DNA from: Oscillospiraceae bacterium
GTDB lineage: Bacteria; Bacillota; Clostridia; Oscillospirales; Ruminococcaceae
Length of the DNA stretch: 64,000 nt
NCBI GenBank assembly: GCA_017991935.1
Contig: JAGOPP010000008.1
Location: 1-64,000, forward strand
Direction: 5' to 3'
The notes under the pieces: generated by a model
Seen by the model: only the letters and a program-made list of their open reading frames with translations
The model's database searches: none
What the model was told of the DNA's origin: nothing
Shown here: positions 32,925 to 43,664 of the stretch, piece after piece
Layout: the number at the start of each line of letters is the position of its first letter
How positions within the stretch are numbered: position 1 is the first letter of the stretch
Position numbers and translations under genes: made by a program

Positions 32925-32958
32925 ACGGCAAAAAGCGGGGATGCCCCCGCCCTGCCGT
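32925..32958 (-). terminator. Intercistronic hairpin between dnaK and dnaJ
   Basis: CGGCA pairs with TGCCG and CGGGG with CCCCG across a four-base loop. No T run follows, so it is more likely a processing or stabilising hairpin, or a weak attenuator, than a full terminator. Confidence 0.5.
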
Positions 32959-32976
32959 TTCACCCCCTCGCGGGGA

Positions 32977-34827
<1,851 letters not shown>

Positions 34828-34904
34828 AATGTATTCCTCTAATATCAGTCGATATCATAATAAGCGATTCGTTTTGTATCTGACCGGGCCGCGCCCGGGG
34901 GATT

Positions 34905-35540
34905 TCAGTTGACAACCTTCACCATCGTGAAGCGGAGCACCCGGTCGCCGAGCCGGTAGCCCTTGCGAAAAACCTCCGCGATCATGTTTTCGCCCGCGCC
35001 CGGATCCTCCGCGTGAAGCACCGCGTTGTGCAGGTTCGGGTCAAAGTGTTGGTCCTCCGCCGGGATCTCGGCGACGCCGAGGGAGGCGAAGGACTCCTCG
35101 ACCGAGTTGCAGATCATGTCGATCCCCTTCTTGAAATTTTCGTCGGCGCAGGGATATTCCCTCGCCCGCTCGAAGCTGTCGAGGATCGGCAGCAGCTTCG
35201 CGACGGCGTCCGCGATCGCGTCGCCGTAGATGGCGTCCTTTTCGCGCTGGGTGCGCTTGCGGAAATTGTCGTACTCGGCCAAGGCGCGCAGATACCGGTC
35301 GCCCAGCTCGTCGCATTTCTCTTGGAGCGCGTCCCGCTCGGCCTTGAGGCCCTCGAGCTCCGCTTGGAGCTTCGTGGCCGCCATGGGCTCCGTGGCGAGG
35401 GAATCCGCCGGGACGGAATTTCGCTCAGCCGGAGTCTGTACTCCCGCCGTGCTCCCCGTTTCGGGCGCCGGGGCCGCCGCTTCCGCCGGCTGCGGCGTCT
35501 TGCTTCGTTCTTTTTTATCTTCATTCTTCATCTTCGTCAC
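34905..35540 (-). CDS. grpE: Nucleotide exchange factor GrpE
   Basis: Exchange factor that releases ADP from DnaK. A 211-residue protein with a disordered Lys/Pro/Ala-rich N-terminus (about 1-55), the long dimer helix (QAELEGLKAERDALQEKCDELGDRYLRALAEYDNFRKRTQREK) and the C-terminal beta domain with VAEIPAEDQHFDPNLHNAVL and VFRKGYRLGDRVLRFTMVKV. The frame overlaps the end of hrcA by 20 bp; GTG at 35540 or ATG at 35531 may be used and neither has a strong ribosome site, so translation is probably coupled. Confidence 0.96.
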   Translation of the reverse strand: MTKMKNEDKKERSKTPQPAEAAAPAPETGSTAGVQTPAERNSVPADSLATEPMAATKLQAELEGLKAERDALQEKCDELGDRYLRALAEYDNFRKRTQREKDAIYGDAIADAVAKLLPILDSFERAREYPCADENFKKGIDMICNSVEESFASLGVAEIPAEDQHFDPNLHNAVLHAEDPGAGENMIAEVFRKGYRLGDRVLRFTMVKVVN

Positions 35541-36570
35541 CCGTTTCTTGTTGATATGTGATGGAGAGGAGTTTCCCCAATTTTTCGGCGAAATACCGCA
35601 GGTGCGGGATCAGCTTCGCGTAATCCATGCGCACCGGGCCGATCAGCCCGATGGCCCCGCAGTCGTTTTCGCCGATGCGGAAGCGCGCGACGATCAGCGA
35701 GCTGCCGCAGAGCTCCGAAAAACAGTTCTCCTTGCCGATAAATACCTGAACGCTGCCGGCGCCGCGGTCGAGCAGCGGGCCCATCTCCTCGCGCCGGTTG
35801 AGCAGCTTCATGATCTCCAGCGCCTTGCCGGAAAATTCGTTATAGGTCAGGAGCTTCTCCTGCCCGCCTAAATAATACTGGCCGTCGTAGACCTCCTTGC
35901 AGAGCTCGTAGATGCCGACCATCAGCGGGTTGAACACCCGCGAGTACTCGCCGAGCTGGACGGAGACCGACTGGATGTACTCGGCGCTGATCTGCTTGAG
36001 CGTCATGCCGGCGAAGCGGTCGTTTGAAAATTTCTTGAAAAAATCCGCGATGCCGGGGTTGATGCGAAAATTCAGGCGGCAGACCTTGCTCCGAATCACG
36101 CCGTTTGAGGCGATCATCATCAGCACCACCGTAAAGCTGTCCGCCGGGACGATGTCGATGTGGTTGACCGTGACGTGCGCGGGCGTGGTGGTCGCCGCGA
36201 TGGTCGCGCAGCCGGTGTATTCCGCCAAGGTCTCCGCCGCATCCTCCAGAAGCTTATCGGGATCGGGGTCGCGCACGTTAAAGAGCGCGTCGATGTCGTC
36301 CTTCTCCTCCTCCGTGAGCGGCCGGAAGTCCATCAGGCGGTCCACATAGGTGCGGTAACCGAGATGGCTCGGCACCCTGCCGGCCGAGGTGTGCGGCTGC
36401 TCGAGAAAGCCCATATTAAATAAGAGCGCCATCTCGTTGCGGATCGTCGCCGGCGAGACGCCGATCCCCGGCAGCCGGGAAAGCGTCTTGGAGCCGACGG
36501 GCTCGCCGGTACGGATATAGGTCTCCACGATGGCGGCAAGGATCCTCTGCTTTCGATCGTCGAACTGCAC
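35521..36570 (-). CDS. hrcA: Heat-inducible transcription repressor HrcA
   Basis: Winged-helix repressor that binds the CIRCE element and shuts off the operon at normal temperature, with help from GroEL in other bacteria. The 349 residues begin with a helix-turn-helix region (RKQRILAAIVETYIRTGEPVGSKTL..SPATIRNEM), followed by the GAF-like and dimerisation parts. Start is GTG at 36570 with AGGGAGG 7 bp upstream. It is the first gene of hrcA-grpE-dnaK-dnaJ-prmA, so it autoregulates. Confidence 0.97.
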   Translation of the reverse strand: MQFDDRKQRILAAIVETYIRTGEPVGSKTLSRLPGIGVSPATIRNEMALLFNMGFLEQPHTSAGRVPSHLGYRTYVDRLMDFRPLTEEEKDDIDALFNVRDPDPDKLLEDAAETLAEYTGCATIAATTTPAHVTVNHIDIVPADSFTVVLMMIASNGVIRSKVCRLNFRINPGIADFFKKFSNDRFAGMTLKQISAEYIQSVSVQLGEYSRVFNPLMVGIYELCKEVYDGQYYLGGQEKLLTYNEFSGKALEIMKLLNRREEMGPLLDRGAGSVQVFIGKENCFSELCGSSLIVARFRIGENDCGAIGLIGPVRMDYAKLIPHLRYFAEKLGKLLSITYQQETGDEDEE

Positions 36571-36597
36571 GCGCCCGCCTCCCTGCGTTTTGTTGGA

Positions 36598-36624
36598 TTA
36601 GCACTCCGATTGTCTGAGTGCCAA
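36598..36624 (-). promoter_or_regulatory. CIRCE operator (HrcA binding site)
   Basis: TTAGCACTC-N9-GAGTGCCAA, one mismatch from the consensus TTAGCACTC-N9-GAGTGCTAA. It is placed 8 bp after the -10 box of the hrcA promoter, so it covers the transcription start. Confidence 0.97.
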
Positions 36625-36631
36625 CATGTAT

Positions 36632-36660
36632 AATATACCCAATCGAGCTTCGGCTGTCAA
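36632..36660 (-). promoter_or_regulatory. Sigma-A promoter of the hrcA operon
   Basis: On the minus strand TTGACA and TATATT are separated by 17 bp, directly upstream of the CIRCE element. Confidence 0.88.
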
Positions 36661-37090
36661 TAGGGTTTTCAAAAAGTTCATAAAAATTTCAGCAGTCCGG
36701 CGGGCGGTCTGCCGGATTCATTGTTTCCGAAATCCCAACCTTCATACCTTTTTTAAGAAGCGGGCGGGAGAGCGGATGGGTAATCCGGCTCCTCTCCGCC
36801 GAACCGGGGCGGGCCGGGCATATGTGGAAAAGCGGCGCGCGGCAAAAAGTGAAGCCTCGCCAAAGCGGGGCGGGGACGGCTGGCCGCCGGGCAAAAATCC
36901 CGCCATGACGGGGCCTTTCCGCGGGCGCGCATAGAAAAGCCCCCTCCCGAAGGAAGGGGGGAATACGACATTTTTTGCTTCAAAGCGGCGCGAAAGAGCC
37001 ATCCGCCGCAAGGCCCCGTGTGATGAGCACCGAATTTTCCCGCACGACGCAGGACCCATGCGCCTTTCGGTGGCGGGGCCGTTGCGCCCG
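36661..37090. other. Intergenic region, no gene recognised
   Basis: 430 bp between the hrcA promoter and the 3' end of the LUD gene. Open frames exist on both strands because the DNA is GC-rich, but none has a ribosome site or a protein-like sequence. A short GC hairpin (CCCCCTCC..GGAGGGGG type, near 36941-36962) is the only structure noticed. Confidence 0.4.
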
Positions 37091-37711
37091 TCAGTAGCCG
37101 AGCGGCTCGCCGACCAAGATGACCTTGATCCGGCCCGGGACGCGCTGGAACCCGAACGCCGTGTAGACGCAGCAGATGCGGTCCGGCGAGAGGCAGTCCT
37201 CGCACTTGCCCGTCACGACGCAGGGCGTCTTTTTTTCGAGGCGGACGGCGTTTTTGGGCGCGGCGATGGCGCGGACGCGCTCCATGGCGGCGTCCAGATC
37301 CGGCACGAGCTTGTTGATCCCGGCGACGATCAGCACGTTCTTCGGCCCGAAGATCATCGGCGCGACCCGGGTGCCCGCGCCGTCGACCTGATAGAGCCAG
37401 CCGTCCTCCGTGACCGCGTTGGCGCTCGCGAGCAGCCAGTCGGCCGTGAAATACTGGCGCTGCACCTCTTCTTTTTGCTCGCTCGTGAGGCCCTCCGCGT
37501 AGCGGTCGAGGAAAAGGTACTTCCCGGACCGGAGCAGGTCGATGACGCCGGCCTCAAACAGCGTCTCCGAGCCGCCGACCGCGGCGGAGGCGCCCTCCGG
37601 GATCAGCTCCTCGACAAGGGCGCGCGCCTCTTCTTTAGTGTCCACGTACATGGCGTCCATGCGGTTGCGCGCGAGCGCCTCCAGCACGGTGGAATAATCG
37701 GATTTGCCCAT
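37091..37711 (-). CDS. LUD domain protein (lactate utilisation/LutC-like)
   Basis: A 206-residue protein of the LUD family (LutC/YkgG-like). It holds GGSETLFEAGVIDLL, the ADWLLASANAVTEDGWLYQVDGAGTRVAPMIFGPKNVLIVAGINK core and a C-terminal CEDCLSPDRICC cluster (four Cys) that is typical of the DUF1121/LUD subgroup and could bind metal. LUD proteins take part in lactate oxidation complexes in Bacillus, but the isolated subgroup has no proven role. GAAAGGAG lies 7 bp before the ATG at 37711. It follows the HAD gene by 13 bp. Confidence 0.85.
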   Translation of the reverse strand: MGKSDYSTVLEALARNRMDAMYVDTKEEARALVEELIPEGASAAVGGSETLFEAGVIDLLRSGKYLFLDRYAEGLTSEQKEEVQRQYFTADWLLASANAVTEDGWLYQVDGAGTRVAPMIFGPKNVLIVAGINKLVPDLDAAMERVRAIAAPKNAVRLEKKTPCVVTGKCEDCLSPDRICCVYTAFGFQRVPGRIKVILVGEPLGY

Positions 37712-37724
37712 ACTCTGTCTCCTT

Positions 37725-38384
37725 TCAGCGAAGCAGCAGCTCTTGCAGCCCCGCGATGTCGCTCGCAAAAAATTCCGGACCGCAGGCCCGCAGGTCCTCG
37801 GCGCGGCCATATCCGTAGCCGACGGCCGCCGCCGCGATCCCTTTCTCGTGGGCCGCCAGAATGTCCATCTCCCGGTCGCCGACCATCACGGCCCGGCCTC
37901 TTTTTTCCTCGTCCAAGCCGAGCCTGCGCAGGGCCTCCCCGACGACCCACTCCTTGGTGTCGTGGCTCGGGTCGAACGAAGCGCCGACCGTCTCGTCAAA
38001 ATACTTTAGAAGATCGAAGTGCTCGAGGATGCGCACACAGAATTCCTCGGGCTTCGCGGAGGCAAGGCAGAGGACTTTCCCCGCCTCTATCAGCGCGGCG
38101 AGCAGCTCCGGCACGCCGTCGTAGACGCGGTTTTCGTAGATGCCGACCTCGCCGAAGCGCTCCCGGTATTTCTCGAGGAGCCGCTCCGCCTGCTCCGGCG
38201 TGACGCCGTAATTTTCGATATAGGAGGCGCGCAGCGGCGGCCCGATGATTTTATTTAGCGCGGCCCGGTCGGTCTCCTCCCGGTCGCACAGCGCCTTGAG
38301 CGCGTAGTTGAAGCTCTTGGTGATGCCCTCGAACGGATCGGTCAGCGTGCCGTCCAAGTCGAATAAAATATAGTCAAAAGACAT
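37725..38384 (-). CDS. HAD family phosphatase, phosphoglycolate phosphatase-like
   Basis: A 219-residue HAD hydrolase of the Gph/PpaX type. Motif I is DLDGTLTD (about residues 9-16), motif II is CLASAKPEEF, the Lys motif III is in HDTKEWVVGEAL and motif IV is VMVGDREMDI. The cap domain is helical, typical of phosphoglycolate or beta-phosphoglucomutase-like phosphatases; the true substrate cannot be read from sequence. GGAGG lies about 13 bp before the ATG. The next gene follows after 13 bp, so both are one operon. Confidence 0.88.
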   Translation of the reverse strand: MSFDYILFDLDGTLTDPFEGITKSFNYALKALCDREETDRAALNKIIGPPLRASYIENYGVTPEQAERLLEKYRERFGEVGIYENRVYDGVPELLAALIEAGKVLCLASAKPEEFCVRILEHFDLLKYFDETVGASFDPSHDTKEWVVGEALRRLGLDEEKRGRAVMVGDREMDILAAHEKGIAAAAVGYGYGRAEDLRACGPEFFASDIAGLQELLLR

Positions 38385-38481
38385 GTTTGGGTGATTTCCT
38401 CCATGTTAAATTCGGCCCTCCCCGCGGGTTTCTCCGCGGGGAGGTGGCAGGCCCCCGGCTTGACAGCGGGCGCGGCCCGTT

Positions 38482-38988
38482 TTAAGGCGTTCCGTTGCCC
38501 TCCGGCGTCTCTATGGGATAGTTTTCGGCAAGCGCGGCGGCGAGGCGCAGCGCCTCCTCCGCGGCCTGCCCGCGCACGGCCTCCCGGCCGCCGGAAAAAT
38601 GAAATTCCCTTGTCAGGCTGCCCCAGCCGGCGTCCGCGCCGACGTAGACGAGCCCCACGGGTTTCCCCTCGCCGCCCTCCGGCCCCGCGAGGCCCGTGAC
38701 GGAGACGCCGATGTCCGCGCCCAAAATCTTGCGGACGCCGGAGGCCATCTCACGGGCGGTCTCGGCGGAGACGGCGCCGTATTCCCGCAGCGTCTCCCCG
38801 CGCACGCCGAGGATCTTCTCCTTCGCCTCGTCGCAATAGGTGACGGCGCTGAAGCGGAGAACCTTCGACGCCCCGGGGACGGAGGTGACGCGCTGTGCCA
38901 CCATGCCGCCCGTGCAGCTCTCGGCCGCGGAGACGGTCAGGCCCCGCTCCGCCAGCAGGCGGACGAGCTTTTCCTCTTCCTTTTCCAT
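38482..38988 (-). CDS. pncC: CinA C-terminal domain nicotinamide-nucleotide amidase
   Basis: A 168-residue stand-alone CinA C-terminal (PncC-type) protein: AAESCTGGMVAQRVTSVPGASKV near the N-terminus (residues about 21-43), the FSAVTYCDEAKEKILGV segment and the SVTGLAGPEGGEGKPVGLVY core. PncC deamidates nicotinamide mononucleotide to nicotinate mononucleotide in NAD recycling. GGAGAGG lies about 7 bp before the ATG. A GC-rich hairpin (CCTCCCCGCGG/CCGCGGGGAGG, 38417-38444) separates it from the HAD gene. Confidence 0.92.
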   Translation of the reverse strand: MEKEEEKLVRLLAERGLTVSAAESCTGGMVAQRVTSVPGASKVLRFSAVTYCDEAKEKILGVRGETLREYGAVSAETAREMASGVRKILGADIGVSVTGLAGPEGGEGKPVGLVYVGADAGWGSLTREFHFSGGREAVRGQAAEEALRLAAALAENYPIETPEGNGTP

Positions 38989-39078
38989 CCCGATCCTCTC
39001 CGATCCGTATAATTTCTACAAAATAATACAAAAAGAGCGCCTTCCATGCAGAATCTGCGGTTCCGGCGCCCCATCCGT

Positions 39079-40875
39079 TTATTCCTCGGCCTTGCCTTTT
39101 TGATCGGGCACCACGGCGATGTGCAGCTCGTCAAGGGACTTCTGCTCGACCTCGCCGGGGCACTGCGTCATCAGCTCGGTCGCGGTCTGCACCTTCGGGA
39201 AGGCGATGACGTCGCGGATGCTCTCCTTGCCCAGCATCAGCATCACGAGGCGATCAAGGCCGAACGCCATCCCGCCGTGGGGCGGCACGCCGTATTGGAA
39301 GGAGTCGAGCAGGAACCCGAAGCGCTTGCGGGCCTCCTCCTCGGTGAAGCCGAGCCCCGCGAACATCTTAGACTGCACGACCGGGTCGCTGATTCGGATC
39401 GAGCCGCCGCCGACCTCGCACCCGTTCATGACCATGTCGTAGGCGCGGGCGTAGCAGTCGCCCGGATCGGAGATCAGGCGGTCCTCGTCGCCGGGGCGCG
39501 GGCAGGTGAAAGGATGGTGCATGGCCATCCAGCGGTTCTCCTCGTCGGACCACTCAAACTGCGGGAACTCGGTGATCCAAAGCAGGTCGAACGTGCCCTT
39601 CGGGATCAGGCCCAGCTCGTTCCCGAGCGCGAGGCGGAGCTGCCCGAGGCTCGTGCAGACGACGTCGTTTTTCGAATCGGCCACAAGGAAGAGGACGTCT
39701 CCGGGCTCGGCGCCAAGGCGCAGGCGGATCGCGGCTTTCTCCTCCTCGGTCAGGAATTTTTCATAGCTTGAGCTCTCGCCCTCCGGCGAAAGCCTCGTCC
39801 ACGCGAGGCCCTTGGCGCGGTAGGTCTTGACGAGCTCGGTCAGCTTGTCGATCTCTTTTCTCGTAAACTTCGCGGCCGCGCCCTTCGCGTTGACGCCGCG
39901 GACGGAGCCTCTGCCGCCCTCGAGCGCGCCGGAAAAGACCTTAAACTCGCAGGTTTTCAGCAGGTCGGAGAGATCCTCGATCTCGAGGCCGAAGCGGGTG
40001 TCCGGCTTATCGGAGCCGTACTTCGCCACGGCGTCGTTATACTTCATGCGCCGCAGCGGGAGCGCGACGTCGAGGTCTAAAATTTTCTTAAAGACGTAGC
40101 GGACGAAACCCTCGTTCACCGCCATGACGTCCTCCTCCTCGACGAAGCTCATCTCCATGTCGATCTGGGTGAACTCGGGCTGGCGGTCGGCGCGGAGGTC
40201 CTCGTCGCGGAAACAGCGGGCGATCTGCATGTAGCGGTCGCAGCCGGAGAGCATCAAGAGCTGCTTATAGAGTTGCGGGCTCTGCGGCAGCGCGTAGAAG
40301 CTGCCCGGATGGACGCGGGACGGGACGAGGTAGTCCCGGGCGCCCTCGGGCGTCGATTTGATGAGGCAGGGGGTCTCCACTTCGAGGAAACCGTTGTCGT
40401 CGTAGTAATCGTGCGCGCACTTGACGATCTTATGGCGCAGCATCAAGGCGTCCTGCATCTCCTTCCTGCGGAGGTCCAGAAAGCGGTACTGCAGGCGGAG
40501 CATCTCGCCGGCCCTGAGGTTGTCGGCGACTTCAAACGGCGGGGTCGCGCTCTTCGCGAGAATTTTCAGCTCGGTGACGAAGATTTCGATCTTGCCGGTC
40601 GGGATGTCGTTGTTGACGGATTCCCGGCGGCGCACGGTCCCTTTGACCGCGAGGACGAATTCCGCCCGGACGGAGGCGGCGTCCGCGAAGATCGCGCGGT
40701 CGGTGCCGTCGCCGAAGGCGAGCTGCACGATGCCGGTGCGGTCGCGCAAATCAATAAAAATCAGGTTGCCGAGATCGCGGGTCTTCTGCGCCCAGCCAAA
40801 GGCGGTGACCTCTTTGCCGATCTGTTCTTCCGTGAACTCGCCGCAGTAATCGGTGCGGCTCCATCCAAAAATCAT
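39079..40875 (-). CDS. aspS: Aspartyl-tRNA synthetase
   Basis: Class IIb synthetase charging tRNA-Asp. The 598 residues have an N-terminal OB anticodon-binding domain, motif 2 around FRDEDLRADRQPEFTQIDMEMSF, the bacterial GAD insertion (about 290-420) and motif 3 GMAFGLDRLVMLMLGKESIRDVIAFPK near the C-terminus. The bacterial-type length with GAD domain separates it from the archaeal form. GGAGGAAG precedes the ATG. It lies downstream of hisS in the same orientation with a 60-bp gap, a common aspS-hisS pairing in Firmicutes. Confidence 0.98.
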   Translation of the reverse strand: MIFGWSRTDYCGEFTEEQIGKEVTAFGWAQKTRDLGNLIFIDLRDRTGIVQLAFGDGTDRAIFADAASVRAEFVLAVKGTVRRRESVNNDIPTGKIEIFVTELKILAKSATPPFEVADNLRAGEMLRLQYRFLDLRRKEMQDALMLRHKIVKCAHDYYDDNGFLEVETPCLIKSTPEGARDYLVPSRVHPGSFYALPQSPQLYKQLLMLSGCDRYMQIARCFRDEDLRADRQPEFTQIDMEMSFVEEEDVMAVNEGFVRYVFKKILDLDVALPLRRMKYNDAVAKYGSDKPDTRFGLEIEDLSDLLKTCEFKVFSGALEGGRGSVRGVNAKGAAAKFTRKEIDKLTELVKTYRAKGLAWTRLSPEGESSSYEKFLTEEEKAAIRLRLGAEPGDVLFLVADSKNDVVCTSLGQLRLALGNELGLIPKGTFDLLWITEFPQFEWSDEENRWMAMHHPFTCPRPGDEDRLISDPGDCYARAYDMVMNGCEVGGGSIRISDPVVQSKMFAGLGFTEEEARKRFGFLLDSFQYGVPPHGGMAFGLDRLVMLMLGKESIRDVIAFPKVQTATELMTQCPGEVEQKSLDELHIAVVPDQKGKAEE

Positions 40876-40935
40876 ATGAAAACTTCCTCCGATTTTGATT
40901 GTCTATCCCGGGATTTTATCAAAAAGCCGCGCGAA

Positions 40936-42234
40936 TCAGATGTTTTCCAGCGCCTCGCACAGGCCGTCGATCCGCGTGTTGTAAAGATGATCGATCAAAT
41001 TCTCGAATTTGACCTTCTCCTCCACGCCGTCCTTCATGTTTTTGACGGAGGCCTCCCCCGCGGCGAGCTCGTTGTCGCCGAGGATACAGGAGAACGCCGC
41101 GCCGAGTTTATCCGCGTATTTCATCTGGGCCTTGACGCTGCGTCCGTTTAGGTCGCAGGCGGCGTAGAAGCCCTCGGCGCGAAGGCCCGCGCAGAGCTTG
41201 GCGGCCTCGATCCCGGCTTTTTGCCCCACGGAGCCGATGTAGATGTCGACCGGCGGCGCGGGCGGGAAGTCCGCCCCGGACGCCTCCATGACCAGCAGCA
41301 GCCGCTCGATGCCGAGGCCGAAGCCGATGCCGGGCGCGGGGCTGCCGCCGAGCATCTCGACAAGCCCGTCGTACCGCCCGCCGCCGCAGACCGTGCCCTG
41401 CGCGCCGATCTGCGTGGAGACGAATTCAAACACGGTCCTCGTGTAGTAATCGAGGCCGCGCACGATGCCCGGGTTGACGGCATAGCCGATGCCCATGGCG
41501 CTAAGGCGCGCCTTGAGATCCTCAAAATGCGCCTCGCAGTCGCCGCAGAGAAACTCCAGAATCGTCGGCGCGCCCTCCGCGGTCTCCTTGCACAGCGGGC
41601 ATTTGCAGTCGAGGATCCGCATCGGGTTGCGGTCGAGGCGGGTCAGGCAGGTCTCGCAGAGCCGGTCTTTGCGCTCGGTAAAATACGCCTTCAGCGCCTC
41701 GTGGTACCGCCCGCGGCACTCCGGGCAGCCGATGGAGTTGATCTCAAGCCGGAGCCCCTCGGCGCCAAGCTCGCTAAAAATTTGCGATGCTAATGCGATT
41801 ACTTCGGCGTCCGCGGCCGCGGTCTCGGTGCCGATGCACTCCACGCCGAACTGGTGGAACTCGCGTAGGCGCCCGGCCTGCGGCTTCTCGTAGCGGAAGC
41901 AGCTCGTGAGGTAGCTGAGTTTGAGCGGCAGCGCGCCGCCGAGCAGCCCGTGCTCGATCACGGCCCGCATGGCCCCGGACGTGCCCTCCGGGCGGAGCGT
42001 CAGGGAGCGGCCGCCCTTGTCGGTAAAGGTGTACATCTCTTTTTCCACCACGTCGGTGGAATCGCCGACGCCGCGGGCAAACAGCTCGGTGTGCTCAAAC
42101 GTCGGGAAGCGGATCTCCTTGTAGCCGTAAAGCTCGGCGACGGAGAGGACCGCGCGCTCGACGTGCTGCCACTTTCCGCTCTCGTCCGGCAGGACGTCCT
42201 GCGTGCCCCTCGGAGCCTTGGTCAGAATTGCCAT
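40936..42234 (-). CDS. hisS: Histidyl-tRNA synthetase
   Basis: Class IIa synthetase for tRNA-His. The 432 residues hold KAPRGTQDVLPDES at the start, motif 2 with FRYEKPQAGRLREFHQFGVE, the histidine-binding RGLDYYTRTVFEF and GGRYDGLVEMLGG segments, motif 3 GFGLGIERLLLVME and the C-terminal anticodon domain. An internal CxxC..CxxC insertion (CPLCKETAEG..LCGDCEAHF, about 200-232) is seen, a feature of several Clostridia HisS proteins. AAAGGAG precedes the ATG. Confidence 0.98.
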   Translation of the reverse strand: MAILTKAPRGTQDVLPDESGKWQHVERAVLSVAELYGYKEIRFPTFEHTELFARGVGDSTDVVEKEMYTFTDKGGRSLTLRPEGTSGAMRAVIEHGLLGGALPLKLSYLTSCFRYEKPQAGRLREFHQFGVECIGTETAAADAEVIALASQIFSELGAEGLRLEINSIGCPECRGRYHEALKAYFTERKDRLCETCLTRLDRNPMRILDCKCPLCKETAEGAPTILEFLCGDCEAHFEDLKARLSAMGIGYAVNPGIVRGLDYYTRTVFEFVSTQIGAQGTVCGGGRYDGLVEMLGGSPAPGIGFGLGIERLLLVMEASGADFPPAPPVDIYIGSVGQKAGIEAAKLCAGLRAEGFYAACDLNGRSVKAQMKYADKLGAAFSCILGDNELAAGEASVKNMKDGVEEKVKFENLIDHLYNTRIDGLCEALENI

Positions 42235-42261
42235 ACGATGAAACTCCTTTTTCGGAATGGA

Positions 42262-42657
42262 TTATTTGACGAGGTTGCGCCAGTCGAGGTCGCCGCGCTC
42301 CAGCGCGTGGATCAGCGCCTCGGCGGTGGCGATGTTGGTGGCGAGCGGGATGTTGTGCACGTCGCACAGGCGAATCAGGCTCGCCTCCCCCATCTCGTAG
42401 GAATTATAGGCCATCGGGTCGCGGAAAAACAGCAGCAGGTCGATCTCGTTGCATGCGATGCGCGAGGCCACCTGCTCGACGCCGCCTTGGGTGCCGCTTA
42501 AAAATTTGGCGATGTGCAGACCGGTCGCCTCCGAGACGATCTTCCCGGTCGTCGCGGTGGCGCAGAGCTTATGTTTGCCCAGCACGCCGCTGTAAGCGAT
42601 GCAGAACTGGACCATCAGCTCTTTTTTGCTGTCCTGTGCGATCAGCGCGATATTCAT
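42262..42657 (-). CDS. mgsA: Methylglyoxal synthase
   Basis: Converts dihydroxyacetone phosphate to methylglyoxal and phosphate, a bypass of lower glycolysis. The 131 residues start MNIALIAQDSKKELMVQFC, contain the catalytic Asp region (GTQGGVEQVASRIACNEIDLLLFFRDPM) and the HNIPLATNIATAEALI end, all typical of the MGS-like fold. The ATG at 42657 follows GGAAGGG by about 5 bp. It is 27 bp upstream of hisS in the same direction. Confidence 0.95.
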   Translation of the reverse strand: MNIALIAQDSKKELMVQFCIAYSGVLGKHKLCATATTGKIVSEATGLHIAKFLSGTQGGVEQVASRIACNEIDLLLFFRDPMAYNSYEMGEASLIRLCDVHNIPLATNIATAEALIHALERGDLDWRNLVK

Positions 42658-42706
42658 GGAACCCTTCCTTTCCACCCGGACCGATGTCCGGGCCGATTGA
42701 GCATCA

Positions 42707-43438
42707 TCATTTGAAATCCAGCGGCACCCGCTCGCCGCAAAGGCGGCTCGCGAGATCGGAAAACGCTTTTTTGTTGGGGCTGTCCTCCGGGAGCGGCGCG
42801 CCCGAGGCGGCCGAGGCTTTCGTCTTGGCGTCCTCCCAGATCACGCCGAGGAGCTGCACGCCGGCGCCGTCGATCACCTGATCGAGGTCCCGCAGCGGGT
42901 CGAGCTGCTTGGGCTTTTTAGGGCAGCGCTCGATGACGAGCCGCAGATCCGCGAGGCCGAGATTCTTGATCGCGTCGGCCGCGGCCCTCGCCCCGCGCAC
43001 GGAGGCGGGCTCCGGCGTGGCGACGATCAGCGCCTGATCCGACGCGACCGCCGCGTACGCGAGCTCGTAGCCGATGCCCGCCGGGCAGTCCAAGAGGATA
43101 AAATCATATTCGCCGGAGAGCTCCGCCGCGAGCTCCGAGATCGCCGTGGCCGGCACCGCCGCGGGTTTCGCCGCCGCGCAGATCACGGAGAGATCTTTTC
43201 GGAACGGGCAGGGGCGGATCGCCTCCCTTGTGGCGCAGGAGCCGCGCATCACGTCGCCGAGGTCGAAGACGAGGCCCTCCGTGACGCCGAGGGCGACGTC
43301 CAGCGCGCGGAGGCCGGAATCCAGCTCCACTAAGAGCGCGCGCCGGTTTTTCGCCGCCAAAGCCTGCCCCAAAAAGGCGCAGACCGTGGTCTTTCCGGCT
43401 CCGCCTTTGCCGCTCGCGACAAGGACCACCTTCGCCAA
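42707..43438 (-). CDS. MinD/ParA-like P-loop ATPase
   Basis: A 243-residue deviant Walker ATPase of the MinD/ParA class: GKGGAGKTT near the N-terminus (about residues 10-18), VELDSGLRALDVALG (switch I region), and YDFILLDCPAGIGYELAYA (Walker B and switch II). The C-terminus lacks the amphipathic membrane-targeting helix of MinD as I can judge it, so a MinD-like regulator or a spore/cell-wall-related ATPase is equally possible. No MinC or MinE is nearby. The start is TTG at 43438 with GGGGAGG 8 bp upstream; a TTG at 43465 lies before that site. First gene of the mgsA-hisS-aspS run. Confidence 0.8.
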   Translation of the reverse strand: MAKVVLVASGKGGAGKTTVCAFLGQALAAKNRRALLVELDSGLRALDVALGVTEGLVFDLGDVMRGSCATREAIRPCPFRKDLSVICAAAKPAAVPATAISELAAELSGEYDFILLDCPAGIGYELAYAAVASDQALIVATPEPASVRGARAAADAIKNLGLADLRLVIERCPKKPKQLDPLRDLDQVIDGAGVQLLGVIWEDAKTKASAASGAPLPEDSPNKKAFSDLASRLCGERVPLDFK

Positions 43439-43476
43439 AATCCTCGGCCTCCCCTTTTTCAGCAATTATTCAGTTT

Positions 43477-43505
43477 ATTATACCAATTAGAGGGAAAGTT
43501 ATCAA
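43477..43505 (-). promoter_or_regulatory. Sigma-A promoter of the MinD-like/mgsA/hisS/aspS run
   Basis: On the minus strand TTGATA and TATAAT are separated by 17 bp, about 40 bp before the MinD-like start. Confidence 0.75.
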
Positions 43506-43626
43506 TACCATTTCAAAAAACGGCCGGAGGGCGGAGACGCCCATTCGGTTTCAGCGCGGGGGAGCCTATCTTTTCGCCGGGCCCCGGGCAAACGGTGGAC
43601 GGGAGCTAAAAACCGCGCCGCGCTCG

Positions 43627-43655
43627 TTGACAAGAGGGAGATTTCAGTCTATAAT
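43627..43655 (+). promoter_or_regulatory. Sigma-A promoter of the alaS T-box transcript
   Basis: TTGACA at 43627-43632 and TATAAT at 43650-43655 with a 17-bp spacer, perfect in both boxes. The start site would be near 43662, just before the T-box leader. Confidence 0.9.
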
Positions 43656-43664
43656 ACAGAACAT

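Noticed and set aside
36740-37060. Proline/arginine-rich open frames between hrcA and the LUD gene
   Set aside because: No ribosome site and overlapping frames on both strands; composition only reflects GC-rich DNA.
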